From Sindora glabra (Eukaryota; Streptophyta; Magnoliopsida; Fabales; Fabaceae): a stretch of DNA of 64,000 bases. Of the stretch, positions 48,361 through 60,200 are shown one piece after another. Within the stretch, counting starts at the first letter, position 1. The number at the start of each line of letters is the position of its first letter. Location of the stretch: NCBI GenBank assembly GCA_020226215.1, contig CM035234.1:47681275-47745274 (forward strand). Reading direction: 5' to 3'. The notes below the pieces were generated by a model that made no database searches, was not told where the DNA came from, and saw nothing but the letters and a program-made list of their open reading frames with translations. The position numbers and the translations under genes are program-made.

Positions 48361-48715
48361 TAATTGCAAATTTTATGTAAAAGAAAATTAGGAGATCATC
48401 AATATGGGAAAAATTTTCTCCAAATTGAAAATGAAATCAATAAAATTTCCTTTAAAATATAAACTACAAGACATCATTTTCTATTTATCTAAAAAGAAAA
48501 TGGGAATTATCAATGCCTGAAGAGAATCTTCAAAATGGAAATGAAATCAACAAAATTTCATCCAAAATATGAAAATTATAGTGCATCATCTTCTATTTGT
48601 TTAAATGGAAAACAAAAAATCATTGACACTAGAAGAGATTTCTCTAAAATAAAAATGAAATGAGTGAAATTTCCTTCAAAATATAGAAATTGTGGGATGT
48701 CATCTTCTTTATATT
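48361..48715. repeat. Tandem array, ~112 bp unit, three copies
   Basis: The word ATGAAATCAAYAAAATTTC occurs at 48431 and 48541, with a diverged form at 48655. Each is preceded by a GGGAAAAATTTTCTC/GAAGAGAATCTTC block and followed by CATCATTTTCTATTTRTCTAAA. Spacing is 110 and 114 bases. It is non-coding. Confidence 0.65.
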
Positions 48716-49359
48716 AGAGCATGAGTTGTGATTAATGATTATAAATTGCAATTAATAATTTTTAGAGAGTGAAATGTAACAAGAAAAAAATAGCTTTGAG
48801 ATGAAATGAGAAATTGACATGTTCCAAGAAATATGGGAATAACACTTGTAATAAAATAAGGCATGGAATAACATGGATAATATATTATATGGATAAGTTA
48901 CTTGTGATAGTTTATTAATGATAACTTATTAAATTAAAACTTTTTTTTAATAAACTAGTGTAATGTAGATCTAGAAATTTATTTTATATTAGACACTTCA
49001 CTTAAAGAAACTTTTCAATAGCATTTAATAATAGAGGATTTAAAACCAAGATATTTATTTTATTTTTTCAAATTGTTTTTAGGAAAGTTATGCTTTTATG
49101 CCTTTGTTTGATAAAGATATTTAGGTTTTGTTTTATATAATAAATAAATTAATTTATAATTTATTGACTTGATTAAAAAATTATAGGCTTGTTTTTAGAT
49201 ATATTTCATATACTAACTTATCAAAAAAAAAAAGTTCTAATTGAATAAGTTATCTCATCTAACTTATATCTTATAAACTAGTAACTTTTCAAAATTTTTT
49301 AAATTTATCCTTTTTTATTAATTTACAACTTATGCCTTTAGTAAATAATTATTTCTTAT

Positions 49360-49640
49360 TTTAAATAATAAATAAATAAATAAATTAATATATAATATAA
49401 AATTTTTATCATAAATAATTAAATAAAAATATATGATGTCATAAAATATAATTAATTCAATTTTAGTTAATTATATCCCAATTTTACTATAAATATATAA
49501 AAATATATATGTGAATAAATATGTAATGTCATAGAATATAATTATTTGAATTTTAAATAATTACATTTCTATTAAAAATAATGATTAAATAAAAACTATA
49601 TAAGGTCATAAAATATAATTAATTAAATTTAAGGTAGTTA
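49360..49640. repeat. Short degenerate tandem repeats
   Basis: The phrase ATGTCATAAAATATAATTAATT recurs in similar form near 49437, 49535 and 49600, each followed by a TTAGTTAATTATAT-like block. Copies are loosely spaced (about 100 and 65 bases). Confidence 0.4.
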
Positions 49641-49789
49641 TATGCATTTTTTGTAATTTGTAATTATAAAAATAGTTAAACTAATAAACTTATACATGTA
49701 ACATTCTAAAATTGAACTCAAAATATGGAAGAAGGCAAAGACTTTAGTAAACATCATATAACACTTGAGTTAAGTGCTCTTGATGGGTA

Positions 49790-50000
49790 ATTATATTTTT
49801 TTGTTGGATATCTTAATTGCGTTACTATAATTTGACTTTTAAATAAATATAAATTAATTTAATTTATATATCCATTTATATTAACATATTTTTATGTCAT
49901 TTTATATTTTTAATTAGTTTAATAATTAATTTTATGAAATACTTCTTATACAATTAATTACTTTATTAGTTACTAATTAATTTATTAATTATTTGCATGA
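49790..50000. repeat. Dispersed AT-rich repeat, copy C (inverted)
   Basis: The reverse complement reads AAAATATAAAATGACATAAAA, GTTAATATAAATGGATATA, GTAACGCAATTAAGATATCC, matching copies at 2810-3200 and 40125-40410. Confidence 0.45.
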
Positions 50001-51230
50001 AATATAATTTTTATCATGTAATCTCTCTTAATTTCACAACAATCATTAGGATTATAATCTGATTTATAATCCTTGTTTATGATCAGTTGGTTGGTCTTTC
50101 CTATCAATGGTTCATTTATTTTATTAAAAAGCATTTGTCATTAAAAAGTATCATTTATATATATGTTAGTAAATAAGTAATATATCATTTAAATTGATAA
50201 TTTTAAAAAATAATATTTACAGTTATGATGTTACAGTGAAGAAAAATAAATTCATTTTTAAAATAGAGTAAGTTATTTTTTTGAGCTCTTTTCTTTTATA
50301 TTAATATTTTATAATTATAGTTTATGAAAAATATTTTTCATTGAAACAAATAAACAAATAAAACTTAAATTATAAGATTTTTTTTCGGAGGAAAATATGA
50401 CCTAATTGAAAATTTTGTTGTTTCTTTTCTTTTGACAAATTTTCAACAATTAAAAAAGTACAATTTACTATGTACATAAAATATTTATAAAAAAAATTTA
50501 GTATAGAATTCAATACGTATCGGTTAAAAAAAGGAAAAAAAAAGGCACGCACTCAGCTTATCAATAAAATTTCTAAAGGTGTAATATTTAATGGCAAAAC
50601 TAGTAAACATTTTCATAATAATAGCAGAATTAATTTATAATATTATTCACCCACTTAATTAGGAAGAAGATTTAAATTTGATTTATTGTCAATGCAAATA
50701 AGTTTTATATTATCATTCACTCTTGGTATATCTTTTTAAAATTGTTAATTTTTTTCAACTATTAGTAAAATTTGTTAATTATTTTTTTAATGACATAACA
50801 TCTTTTAACTAATAAATAGTATAAAATATTTTATATTGACAATAAATTAAATTTAAATTTTTAAAAATGTTAAAAATTAAAATAATAAATAATAAAAAAT
50901 ATAATAAAAAACCTATTAATAAATAATGTTGACCGTATCCTTTTTCTCTTTTGAAGAAGAAGTAGAGTTTTCATAATTTAGATGCGCTCAATTGAATTTC
51001 TACTTGTAGTTTAATAGTCTATTAACACTCCTTAAAACTTAAAAAATTCTTTTGCCGCAGATATAATTTTCTTTTATTATAATGGCACTATAAAATTTTA
51101 GCTTAAATATATGTTAAAATTAAAATTAAACAATTTTGATCTCTTCATTTAAAAATCTGGATTTTTTTTATTCTTATAATTCAAAATTTATTTGATTTTG
51201 GTTCTACCATCAGCATTCCGTTAGTTTTTA
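50001..51230. other. AT-rich intergenic DNA, no gene seen
   Basis: No gene is supported. The stretch near 51120-51235 (GATCTC..TTTTGGTT..CCGTTAGTTTTTAAC) has the style of a common plant repeat edge. Confidence 0.5.
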
Positions 51231-51236
51231 ACAGAG

Positions 51237-51465
51237 ATTGCGTAGGTGTTATTATTTTTTGTTAGAATAGCAGACAAATTAGAGGCAAATGTGGCATCCA
51301 CCTCAGTAAACAAGTTAAACCTAATTTAAAGAGTAATTATTCTAACAGATATTGCGTTGCGTAGGTGTTAATATTTTTCCGTTAGAATAACAAACAAATT
51401 TGAGGCAAATATGGCATCACCTCAGTAAACAAAGCCAACCTAATAATTTAAAGAGTAATTCTTGT
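51237..51465. repeat. ~115 bp tandem duplication
   Basis: The unit beginning TTGCGTAGGTGTTA at about 51237 recurs at about 51355. Both contain GTTAGAATA..AGACAAATT-like, GAGGCAAAT.TGGCATC and CCTCAGTAAACAA. They are nearly identical over the whole unit. Confidence 0.75.
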
Positions 51466-52209
51466 ATATTATAATTATATTATATACCTTAATTATAATT
51501 ATTAATTTTTATATTTTAAAAATTAAAATTTTAATATGTATAAATTGTATAAAATTACAATCATTATTTATTTATTAATTATAATTAAGAATACATGATA
51601 TAATTTAGAAAAAAAAATCAGGCCAGTATCATTTGTTATAATTTATTAAAGCGATAAAGCGAGGTACCTCAAGAAAAATTTATTTTTTTAAGTGCAGCTG
51701 TAAATAGCAATTTATCATAATACCTATAAGATAAAATGATATATTTGAAGCATGTTTTGAAAACAAAAAAAGTATCGAAACAGAAATATCTTTTGTCACA
51801 TATTAAAATTAAAGAATTTTTAATTTTATAAAAATAAAAGAATAAAAGACTAAAAACTTATAAAAATAAAATTTGGAAAATATAAAATTAGATTAATATA
51901 AAATTTTAATTATAAATAAAATTAATAAAAATTTAATATTTAGGGATTAAAATAAATTTTTAGTTAAGATAAAAATAAAAATAAAAATAAAAATAAATAA
52001 GAATTTAGAAGTATAGAACCTTTCATAAAATTACAAAATAGTCTATTTCTTTTGTCTCTTTTTTTTTAAAATAATTATTTTGCATGAATTATTGTCATAT
52101 TAAAAATTTAAACAATAACAAAGTTATCTTTTTGGAAAAAAAGAAAGTGTAAATAGATACAAAAAATAGCGATTGAAAAACAAAATTTATTTGTTTTATT
52201 TATCTTGAA

Positions 52210-53365
52210 TTTTTTTATTGATATTACTGTTTGGAGACCAAATAATAATATGCTCTTTTTTAATAATTTAATTATTTATGAAACTTGATTTTTTATATTA
52301 TTTGGAGTTTTTAATAAATCTTATTGTCTAAAAACTTAACAGTAACATATTACTATTTGAAAATAAAATAGTAACATACTTTTTTTTATAATTTATTTAT
52401 TAATGAGAATTGATTTATCCTTTTATTATATAATTTTAATCTATATTACTGTTTGGAGATTAAACAGTAACATATTACTCTCTGAAGACGAAATAGTAAT
52501 ATACTTTTCTTTGACAATTTATTTGTTAATAAGATTTGATTTATCCTTTTATTTTATATTTTTAGTCGATATTACTGTTTGAAAACTAAATAGTAACATG
52601 TTATTTTCTAAAGATGAAACAATAATATGCTCTTTTTTTACCATTTGATTGTTAATAAAACTTGATATTTCATATTATTTGGTATTTTTTTGTCAACTAT
52701 TGAGTATCTCCAAATAGTAAAACACTCTTCTTTAACAGTTTGATTATTAATGAGATTTAATTTATCTCTTTATTTTAAATTTTTAGTTAATGTTACTATT
52801 TAAATATCAAATACTAATATGTTACTATTTAGTTTGCAAATAATAATATACTATTATTTAATATTTTTGTTGTTAATGAGAATACATTTATCTGATTATT
52901 TTAAATTTTTAGTTAATGTTATTATTTAAAAATGAAACAGTAACATACTCTTCTTTGACAGTTTAGAGATTTGATTTATCTTTTTATTTTCAATTTTTAA
53001 TTGATGTTACTGTTTGAAGACCAAAGAGTAGTATATTACTGTCTAGAAATCAAATAATAATATTCTCTTCTTTAGTAGTTTAGTTATTTACGAGACTTAA
53101 TGTTTCATATTATTTGAGATTTTTAATCAATGTTACTGTTTAATATCTCCAAATAGTAACATCAAATCAAGTAGTAACATTAAATAATAACATGCTCTTC
53201 TTTAACAATTTGATCGTTAATAAGATTTGATTTTATTATTTTATTTTTAATTTTTGATCGATATTATTATTTGATATATAAACACTAACATATAACTATT
53301 TGATCTGTTGCAAATAATAATATATTATTTTTTGATAATTTTATTGTTAAGAAAATTATTATGAC
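52210..53365. repeat. Tandem array, ~115 bp unit, about ten copies, with internal dyad
   Basis: A unit of the form TTACTGTTTGGAGAC..AAACAGTAACAT..CTCTTCTTTGACA..TTGTTAATGAGA..TTTATCC..TTTTTAGTT recurs at about 52223, 52321, 52443, 52569, 52697, 52791, 52917, 53014, 53131 and 53261, with spacing from 94 to 130. Most copies carry the inverted pair TTACTGTTT / AAACAGTAA about 5-15 bases apart. There is no coding sequence. The array stands out from the flanks by its order rather than its composition. Confidence 0.75.
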
Positions 53366-54000
53366 ACTATTAGATACATAAAAATTGAGGAACAAAAGTT
53401 TAATGTGAGATTTCAATAAATTTGAATTGAGAAAAATGAACTTAAAATTGGCAAAATGACAAAAAAAATTAAGACAATTGATTAAAAAATATTTTTTTTT
53501 TGCCGATCAAAGTGAGTAAAACACCGAAAGCATTTTATAGGCATATAAATCTCAAAAAATTATATGAAATTAACATATAATTTACTTCAGTTAGATGATC
53601 GAGTATAAAATTATGATCGTTCAAAGTTTTAAATTTAATCTACACATTTCTAGTCAGTGGATCCCATTGAAATTATTTTTTTTTATTTTCTATTGAAAGA
53701 TCATAGAAAGACGAATGAAAATGAATAATCATACATAAAATTTGGTTAACTAATCATGAAATTATACATTTTCGAAGTTTCTAATTTATGATTGCATTTT
53801 CATAGTTAAAAAAATGATATTTTTGAAATATAATAGTAATAATTCATAAAATTCAGAAATTGACATTTCAATAAAATTTATTGTATAATTTAGTTATATA
53901 AGAATTTCTCTAATTTAAATGGATAAAATAAAAATAATTTATAAACAAAAACTTAGAAGATTAACGATCAATAATGAATAAATTCATAAAGGGATGTAGA
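53366..54000. other. AT-rich intergenic DNA, no gene seen
   Basis: Nothing is supported here. Confidence 0.55.
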
Positions 54001-54850
54001 AATAGCTGTGAATATCAGCACACACCGTCACTGGACTTTGCCTCAGCTGCATGATCCTTTCCTCCCTAAGAATGGCACTTGGCTAATAGTACAATGTCTT
54101 CATCTCCACCTCCCACAAGGGCTTGCAATCCATATGGTGCTTGATCTGACAATCCAGATCTGACTAGGACGGCATCCTTTCGATTCCAAAGGCCAGAGCA
54201 CAAACAACTACAATTACTAGGACACAGATCCACATCCATAGTTCATTCCTATGTTTGGATCGATTATGATCGGTATTTGCAGGCAGAATCCAAAAGCAGA
54301 ACCGTTCAATTGAGATTGAAAACAAATCTTCGAAAGAATAGGATCGAAATGGAGAGAGAAAAATGAAACCTTTCAAGGATGGCCCAGCTTTGAATCTTCC
54401 AAGATTGATCATTCTTCTTCCTTACCTCTGTTTTTGTTTTTATAATTAATCAATTAATTAGTTTTTCTATTTGTGAATAGAAGAAAAGAAGAGGGAAATT
54501 GCCGCTGGGAGAGAGAAAGAGGAAAGGAAGAAATGAAACTTAATGGTATATTTTGTTAGGTTTGAGATAAATAAAATGGAAAGGACGAGGTAAATGAAGA
54601 TGGCTTACTTATCGAAAAGGAGAAGATCTTAGGTGATGGGTTTGAAGGTGGCTCACTATATCGCAAAGGAGGAAAGGAGAAGGAGAAGACATACGTCGAT
54701 GGGGAAGAAATGTTAATGGAGAAAACCACAAATGAAGCTTTGCAGAAAGGGAAAATGCAGGACGAAGAGAAAAAGGGCAAAAAGGGAAAAAATGGCAAAA
54801 GTGGAAGCCGGACCGCCTTTCGATTTGGCTACCATTATGGCAAAACGTAG
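54001..54850 (-). other. Mixed-composition island, possible short gene or promoter
   Basis: This stretch is less AT-rich than its surroundings. On the minus strand, after a CT-rich leader-like stretch, an 82-codon frame (54412-54164) ends in MWICVLVIVVVCALAFGIERMPS, a single hydrophobic helix with a short basic end. The true start might be the internal Met of that segment, giving a 23 aa peptide. In another frame the next ~130 bases read SGLSDQAPYGLQALVGGGDEDIVLLAKCHS, which also looks coding-like, but I find no splice junction joining them. It may be a small membrane peptide, a first exon, or an old fragment. No family is recognised. Confidence 0.3.
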
Positions 54851-54899
54851 GGATGCACGCAAGATAAGTTTTCGAATCGAATTTTTTTTATATAATTAT

Positions 54900-55900
54900 A
54901 TAAAATATAATAATTTAAATTTGATTCAACTTATTTAAAATTTGAAAATTTTAATTTGATTCTTTCCGATCAAATTTATACATAATTCGAGATATGATTT
55001 GAAAGTCCGAATAATTTTAATTTTATTATTATCTTAAATAAAAATAATTTTTATATAAAAATATATACTAAAAAAATAATAAAATATTTATATATAAAAA
55101 TATATAATTATATCACATTAAATATTATTTATATTAAAAATAATTAAATATAATTATTTTTATAATATATAATTATATCATAAAAAATAAATATATATAA
55201 TCAATAATAGATCGAACGTATTTTATTATTATGACTAAAGTTAAATTTGAATATTATTCAATAATAAAATTTTTTAATAAATATTTAGATAATAAAAAAA
55301 ATTAAAATCCTATATTTTTATGGATGGAACAGGTTTTGACCCATGTACAAATCTTGTAAAAACAATATCACATAAGCGATCACAATTAAAAATTAACGAG
55401 ATGTTAACATTTGCAATAAAATTAAATAATTTTTAAATTAAAGAAATTAAAATTGAAAATTTTAAATTTAGAGAATCAAAATTATTTAATTTTAATTTTA
55501 TAAAGATTAAAATTATATTTAAGTTTAAAATTTTTATTAGAGGATCATATATTATATACACGTGATATTTGTAAAATTTTCGAACTCGAGGGTGTGCACA
55601 TCCCACCTCTAAATCTATGTGCATCCTTTTCTGAATTAATACATAAAATATATTTAAAATTTTTAAAATTTATTAATAAATTTAATTAATTATAAATTAG
55701 TATATTTATCATATAAAATCAAGCCAGACTAAAATGTCAAAAGAATACCATGTGAGTGGATAAATCAGATAAAAAGACAGTTTTTTCTTGTAAATTTTTT
55801 TAAAAATAATTTTATTTATTTATATTTATAGTTATAAAAGTTAGTATCACAATAAAATATTATTACGTCCTTCTTTCTCCGTTATAAAAATAAAAGTTTA
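54900..55900. other. AT-rich intergenic DNA, no gene seen
   Basis: No gene or clear repeat is supported. Confidence 0.55.
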
Positions 55901-55929
55901 CTTACTGAAGATTTTTTTTCATTTTTACA

Positions 55930-56275
55930 AAATATAGAGTGATTTAGAGCGTGGTTTGTATTTTTAAAAATAGTTTTTAATTTTTAAAAATAAAAGAATA
56001 AAAAAATTTATTTGTTTAAATGTTTTCTCTTTTTATTTTTAAAAATTATTTTTAAAATATATCTTTAAAAATAAGAAAATAAGAATAATTTTAAGTTATT
56101 CTTATTTATTTTTTTAAAATACACTTCATTAATAGCATTGTTGTAATTTAGGGCTGTTTTTATAATAACTTTTCAAACATTTTTTTTTCATTGTTTTTAA
56201 AACTGTATTTAAAACTTATTTTATAAAATTATTTTAAAAACAAAAAACAGGAAACACAAACAAACTAACCCTTAT
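55930..56275. mobile_element. Possible foldback MITE
   Basis: The left end (GTGGTTTGTATTTTTAAAAA) and the reverse complement of the right end (GTTAGTTTGTTTGTGTTTCC then TTTTTAAAATAA) are similar, and the interior is rich in self-complementary TTTTTAAAAA words. This is the usual look of small hAT-like foldback elements in plants. No target duplication was fixed. Confidence 0.35.
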
Positions 56276-56339
56276 TTGCCCCATTTTTTTTCCTAAATAA
56301 TATCGCTTTTTACAATTTAATAAATCCGAAAATCTACTG

Positions 56340-57222
56340 GGCTGCTTGGGTTTTACCTAGTTACTCGTCCAATTGATTCACCGGTCTCGTCTCATGTCCC
56401 CATCTGAAATCCCTAATTCAGCGGTTAGTTATCACTAAAAATTCATTAGTTCTCATTGCTCTGAAAGAAACGAGGTACAAAGAAATCGGGTACGCACAAA
56501 TCCAATCCTCGTCAATTTTACAATCTCCTTTTTTGCTTGGTTTTCAGCTGCTCTTCGTGTAACTTTAACATTGCGTTGACTCTCTTCCCTGCTGACTCAC
56601 ATTGCTTTCATTTGCATCTGGGTTTTGATAAATATCGTTCATTTTGCTTTGGTATTTTTACTGTCTATGTCTACGAGGTTTCTGCTCAAATTTGTTTGAT
56701 ATCCAATGTTTTTCTGTTCGGGTATTATGCCTTGAGCAACTTCGGTGATCGGTTTTTACATATTTATCATTTTTGAAGCTAAGTATTTTATCTGATTGCT
56801 TCTCCAAATTTGTGGGATGCTGCATTTTTAGTTGTTGTTTTGTTGCGCATTGAAGTTTTGGATTAACTGAACTGAAAGTAGATAAATACACTAGATGTGG
56901 AGTGTTAAGAATGACATTTACTTTCCTTTTAGTGTGGTTGGATTCTTTTAGGCCCATATTGTTTCTTGAGCATGAATGATTAGCTTGTGATTATCCAACA
57001 TAATGGCTTTCTTTCCAAATGCCCTAAAACTTCATTTTCTATTTGCTGCATACTGGATTTTATAAATTTTGTGAACTTCAATGAATTTTGCAATGGATTG
57101 TATGCTCATATTTTTCCTACATATTGAGGTTGCTAATTGGGGGTTTTTTGTAGGTGATTAAATACTTATATAGGAGCTATATGATGTGATGATGTTTTGA
57201 CTTTGGGGTACAAGTTTTATCA
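56340..57222 (+). promoter_or_regulatory. 5' UTR region with likely leader intron
   Basis: Composition turns mixed at about 56330. A good acceptor (TTTTTTGTAG) ends at 57153, giving a short leader exon 57154-57222 before the ATG at 57223. Possible donors are GTACAAAG at 56475 or GTACGC at 56490. The T-rich stretch between them looks intronic. The transcription start and promoter elements cannot be fixed. Confidence 0.5.
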
Positions 57223-60200
57223 ATGGCAGAATGTGTGACTTCACCATTGTGTGTTAAGCTGCATATGCAGAGAAGGCATATTGACAAAAGAGGCTTCTCA
57301 TCCCAGGCTACAAATTTCAAGTTTTTTCACAGGTCTATTTTCTTACGAATAATTGCTTTCTTCCCCATTGCAATTGTCCCGCTTATTTGTATCACAGCTT
57401 TGAGTTCTCTACTTCCTGCTGCTGCCTGCAAAATCCAAGGAGACATTTGAATAAGAATTCAGAATAATCACCAAAGAATTAGTGCTATTTTTCTTTTGTT
57501 AAAGTACAAAATGTTCTGAAATAGAAGATATTTTGTTTTGCACATATATGTGCCGAGTAAAGTTGGCAGGCTGTATATCATTGCAAATGTTGAATTTGAT
57601 ACAAAACTAGCTATTTCTTCAAATTGAATTTTCTTAGAAGCCAGACCTTTTTTCCTTCACACAGGTTCTTGTGTTTTTACAATGTATGAGTATATTTAAA
57701 TTGATAGTTCTCCTTGTTCAATCCTTGGCATTCTAATATTGTTTTGGTGGAAAAAATTACACACTCACACACATGTCACCATATCACATTAGTACCAATT
57801 GGTTGATAATTTTTTCCTTTTTATTCCAGATACAAAGAATTTGGTAGACTGACTTGTCAATAATTAGTTGTTGCAGAAAGTATTCCAGAGATGACTGTAA
57901 ATTTGTTCACTTGCCAGCATGGAAAACACTTGACTCAAGTACTTTTGGTGCCACTAATGTGAAATTTAGTCCTGATCATCAGGCAACCCCCCTGCCATGC
58001 ACTGGCTTGGCAGCTTTGATTGACATTGATGGTACAGCAGCCTCTGGTTTGGTGCCAGTTGTTGACCAGATGCTTTTGATGGCCAGTATTTTTCTGACAT
58101 ATATGGCTGGAGTGATTCCTTATGCTAAATCTTATACAATTCCTCAAAAGATCATTTCTGGAGAAAATGTTGCTTCTGAAAGTCCAGGCAATTCTGGTAG
58201 GTAAGGGTAAGCATGTCAAAGGTGTCAAGGTCGAATTGATTTTGTTATCTTGCATGAACGGAAAATTTGTTTGGTACTTATAAACTGTGTTATTGTCTGC
58301 TTTTTGTTAGTTACTTGGGAAGCTCTCTCTTTTGCAGTGCTTTGAAGAATGATTACCATCTTAATTCAAAGTACATCTTTGATGAAGTGAGAGGAAAAAT
58401 TTTGGGTTCTCTGAATGCCTTGGAATACGATGCTTACTCAGGATACTGCATCCTTCAATCCTTGAACCGGCCTTTGAGTTTGAATGCTGTTGCTGAGGGT
58501 TCAAAGTTGAAATTAATTTGGGCTGCTTTTCAACAAGTTGAGGACGAGGCAGGCATTGTCTTTATACAATTATTGTTGTGTTAGTATTATTTGGTAGAAT
58601 TTGAAATGCTACATGATGGTTGAGCATAGGCAATGATTCTGTTATAATAAGTGCTTGAGACTTGGGAGTTGAAATATATTTTCTGGATGAACATAATATA
58701 TTCTTGAGGGGAAGTGTTTAGAGTGTGAATAAGTGGGTGAAATGTTTCTTCTGTAAAATATATATTTTTTTAATTATTTGTTGTATCGCTATGATATTCA
58801 TCCACCACATTCCATCTATAAATGCAGATGGATCTGTGATTTTGAGCTTTATAGAATAGACTGGGAGATTAAGATTTCTTGGATTATATCAAAATTTGAT
58901 TCTTTAGGCATTTTCTGCTAAATTTTATTCTTAGTGTTTATTTTTGAACCTAAAGATCCATTCCATAGTGTTTAAGTGGATGCAAGCTTGTTCGGCAATC
59001 AAATTTTGATTCTTATTGTTTATTTTTGAGCTTTATATATGAGGCTTTGGATTTAGCCTAGTAGTTAGACTATTCAATCTCTTACATGGATAAAAATGCA
59101 TCTGCTCTGTATACTTGAAAGCAAATAATGGAATTCTTATGGTTCATGTATGACTTTTTTGACACTCCATCAAATTTGGTTGGACTTTTTTCTATGTTAT
59201 CAAGAGTCTTAAATTTTTTCCAGGTTAATAACATCTCAAGCATTTCCGGACCTCTTGTGATGGATGATTGGTTTAGTGTGTTTTCTGAAGTTATTCAAAG
59301 ATCTTGTACGTCTATCTGTGTTGCTTGGCTGGAAAAGGAAGTTTCTTTCCAAAAAAGCAATGCTGAGAAGGTATTTGTCGAGAGCGATGTATCTGTTGAC
59401 TTGTGTCCGTTCTGCTGGTACATCTTACTATTCTGTCTTCCTTATTGTCAGGCACTTGCTTCTAAGGGACTTGAAAAATTAAAGGGGGATAACATCATTG
59501 TACAAAACATCAGAAGGTCTGGCAAGGAAGATCTTTACTCAGAATTACTGTGCTATCTTACTTTTGGTTCTCTCAGGTAATTAGCCATCATTGTCTTAAT
59601 TTTGTTAGAACTACTTGATTCTTCCTTTGCATTTAGTTGCGTGTGTTTTTGGTACCTTACGTTGTTCAATTGTTGTCTTATCTTGTGCTATGAAGCATGA
59701 ATACTCGAAAGGTTGAAGTTTGCATTTTGGGTAGTTATTGTAGGCATCAAGTTGTGATCTTATTTTTAGGTAGAACATTTTTATGCTTTTATGATCTTCA
59801 AATTCTAATCTTGACATCTGTTCTGATTTATCAACTCAGCACTTAAAGTAAGTAATTTGAATGTTAGTTTAGATACACAGTTACTGTTAGTGGCTGCAAA
59901 GCTTGTAGGGTCAACAAGATATTGGTGCCATTTGATATTTTGTTATTTTGAAAAGATGTATTGGAATGAAACTGACTTAGCAGAAATGGCAAGAACTCTA
60001 TTTGAAGCTCTTAAAGAAAAGAACACTTGAAGGAAACTTTTATTGCTGTGATAATTTAATTTGTCTATAGGCTAATTACATATTTATTTATAATGAGGCT
60101 ATAAACCATTTCCTATGACGAATAGGAAAAGATACTTGATAAATTAGGAAACAAACTCTATAAAAATTCTCTATGAAAATAAATTTAAATATTACAAAAA

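Noticed and set aside
54556..54938. Frames of 80 codons (minus) and 68 codons (plus)
   Set aside because: Both are driven by purine- or pyrimidine-rich low complexity (Lys/Arg on one strand, Ser/Phe/Pro on the other) and show no motif.
57935..58255. Minus-strand 106-codon frame
   Set aside because: Antisense to exon 2 of the membrane-protein gene, which joins its neighbours in phase.
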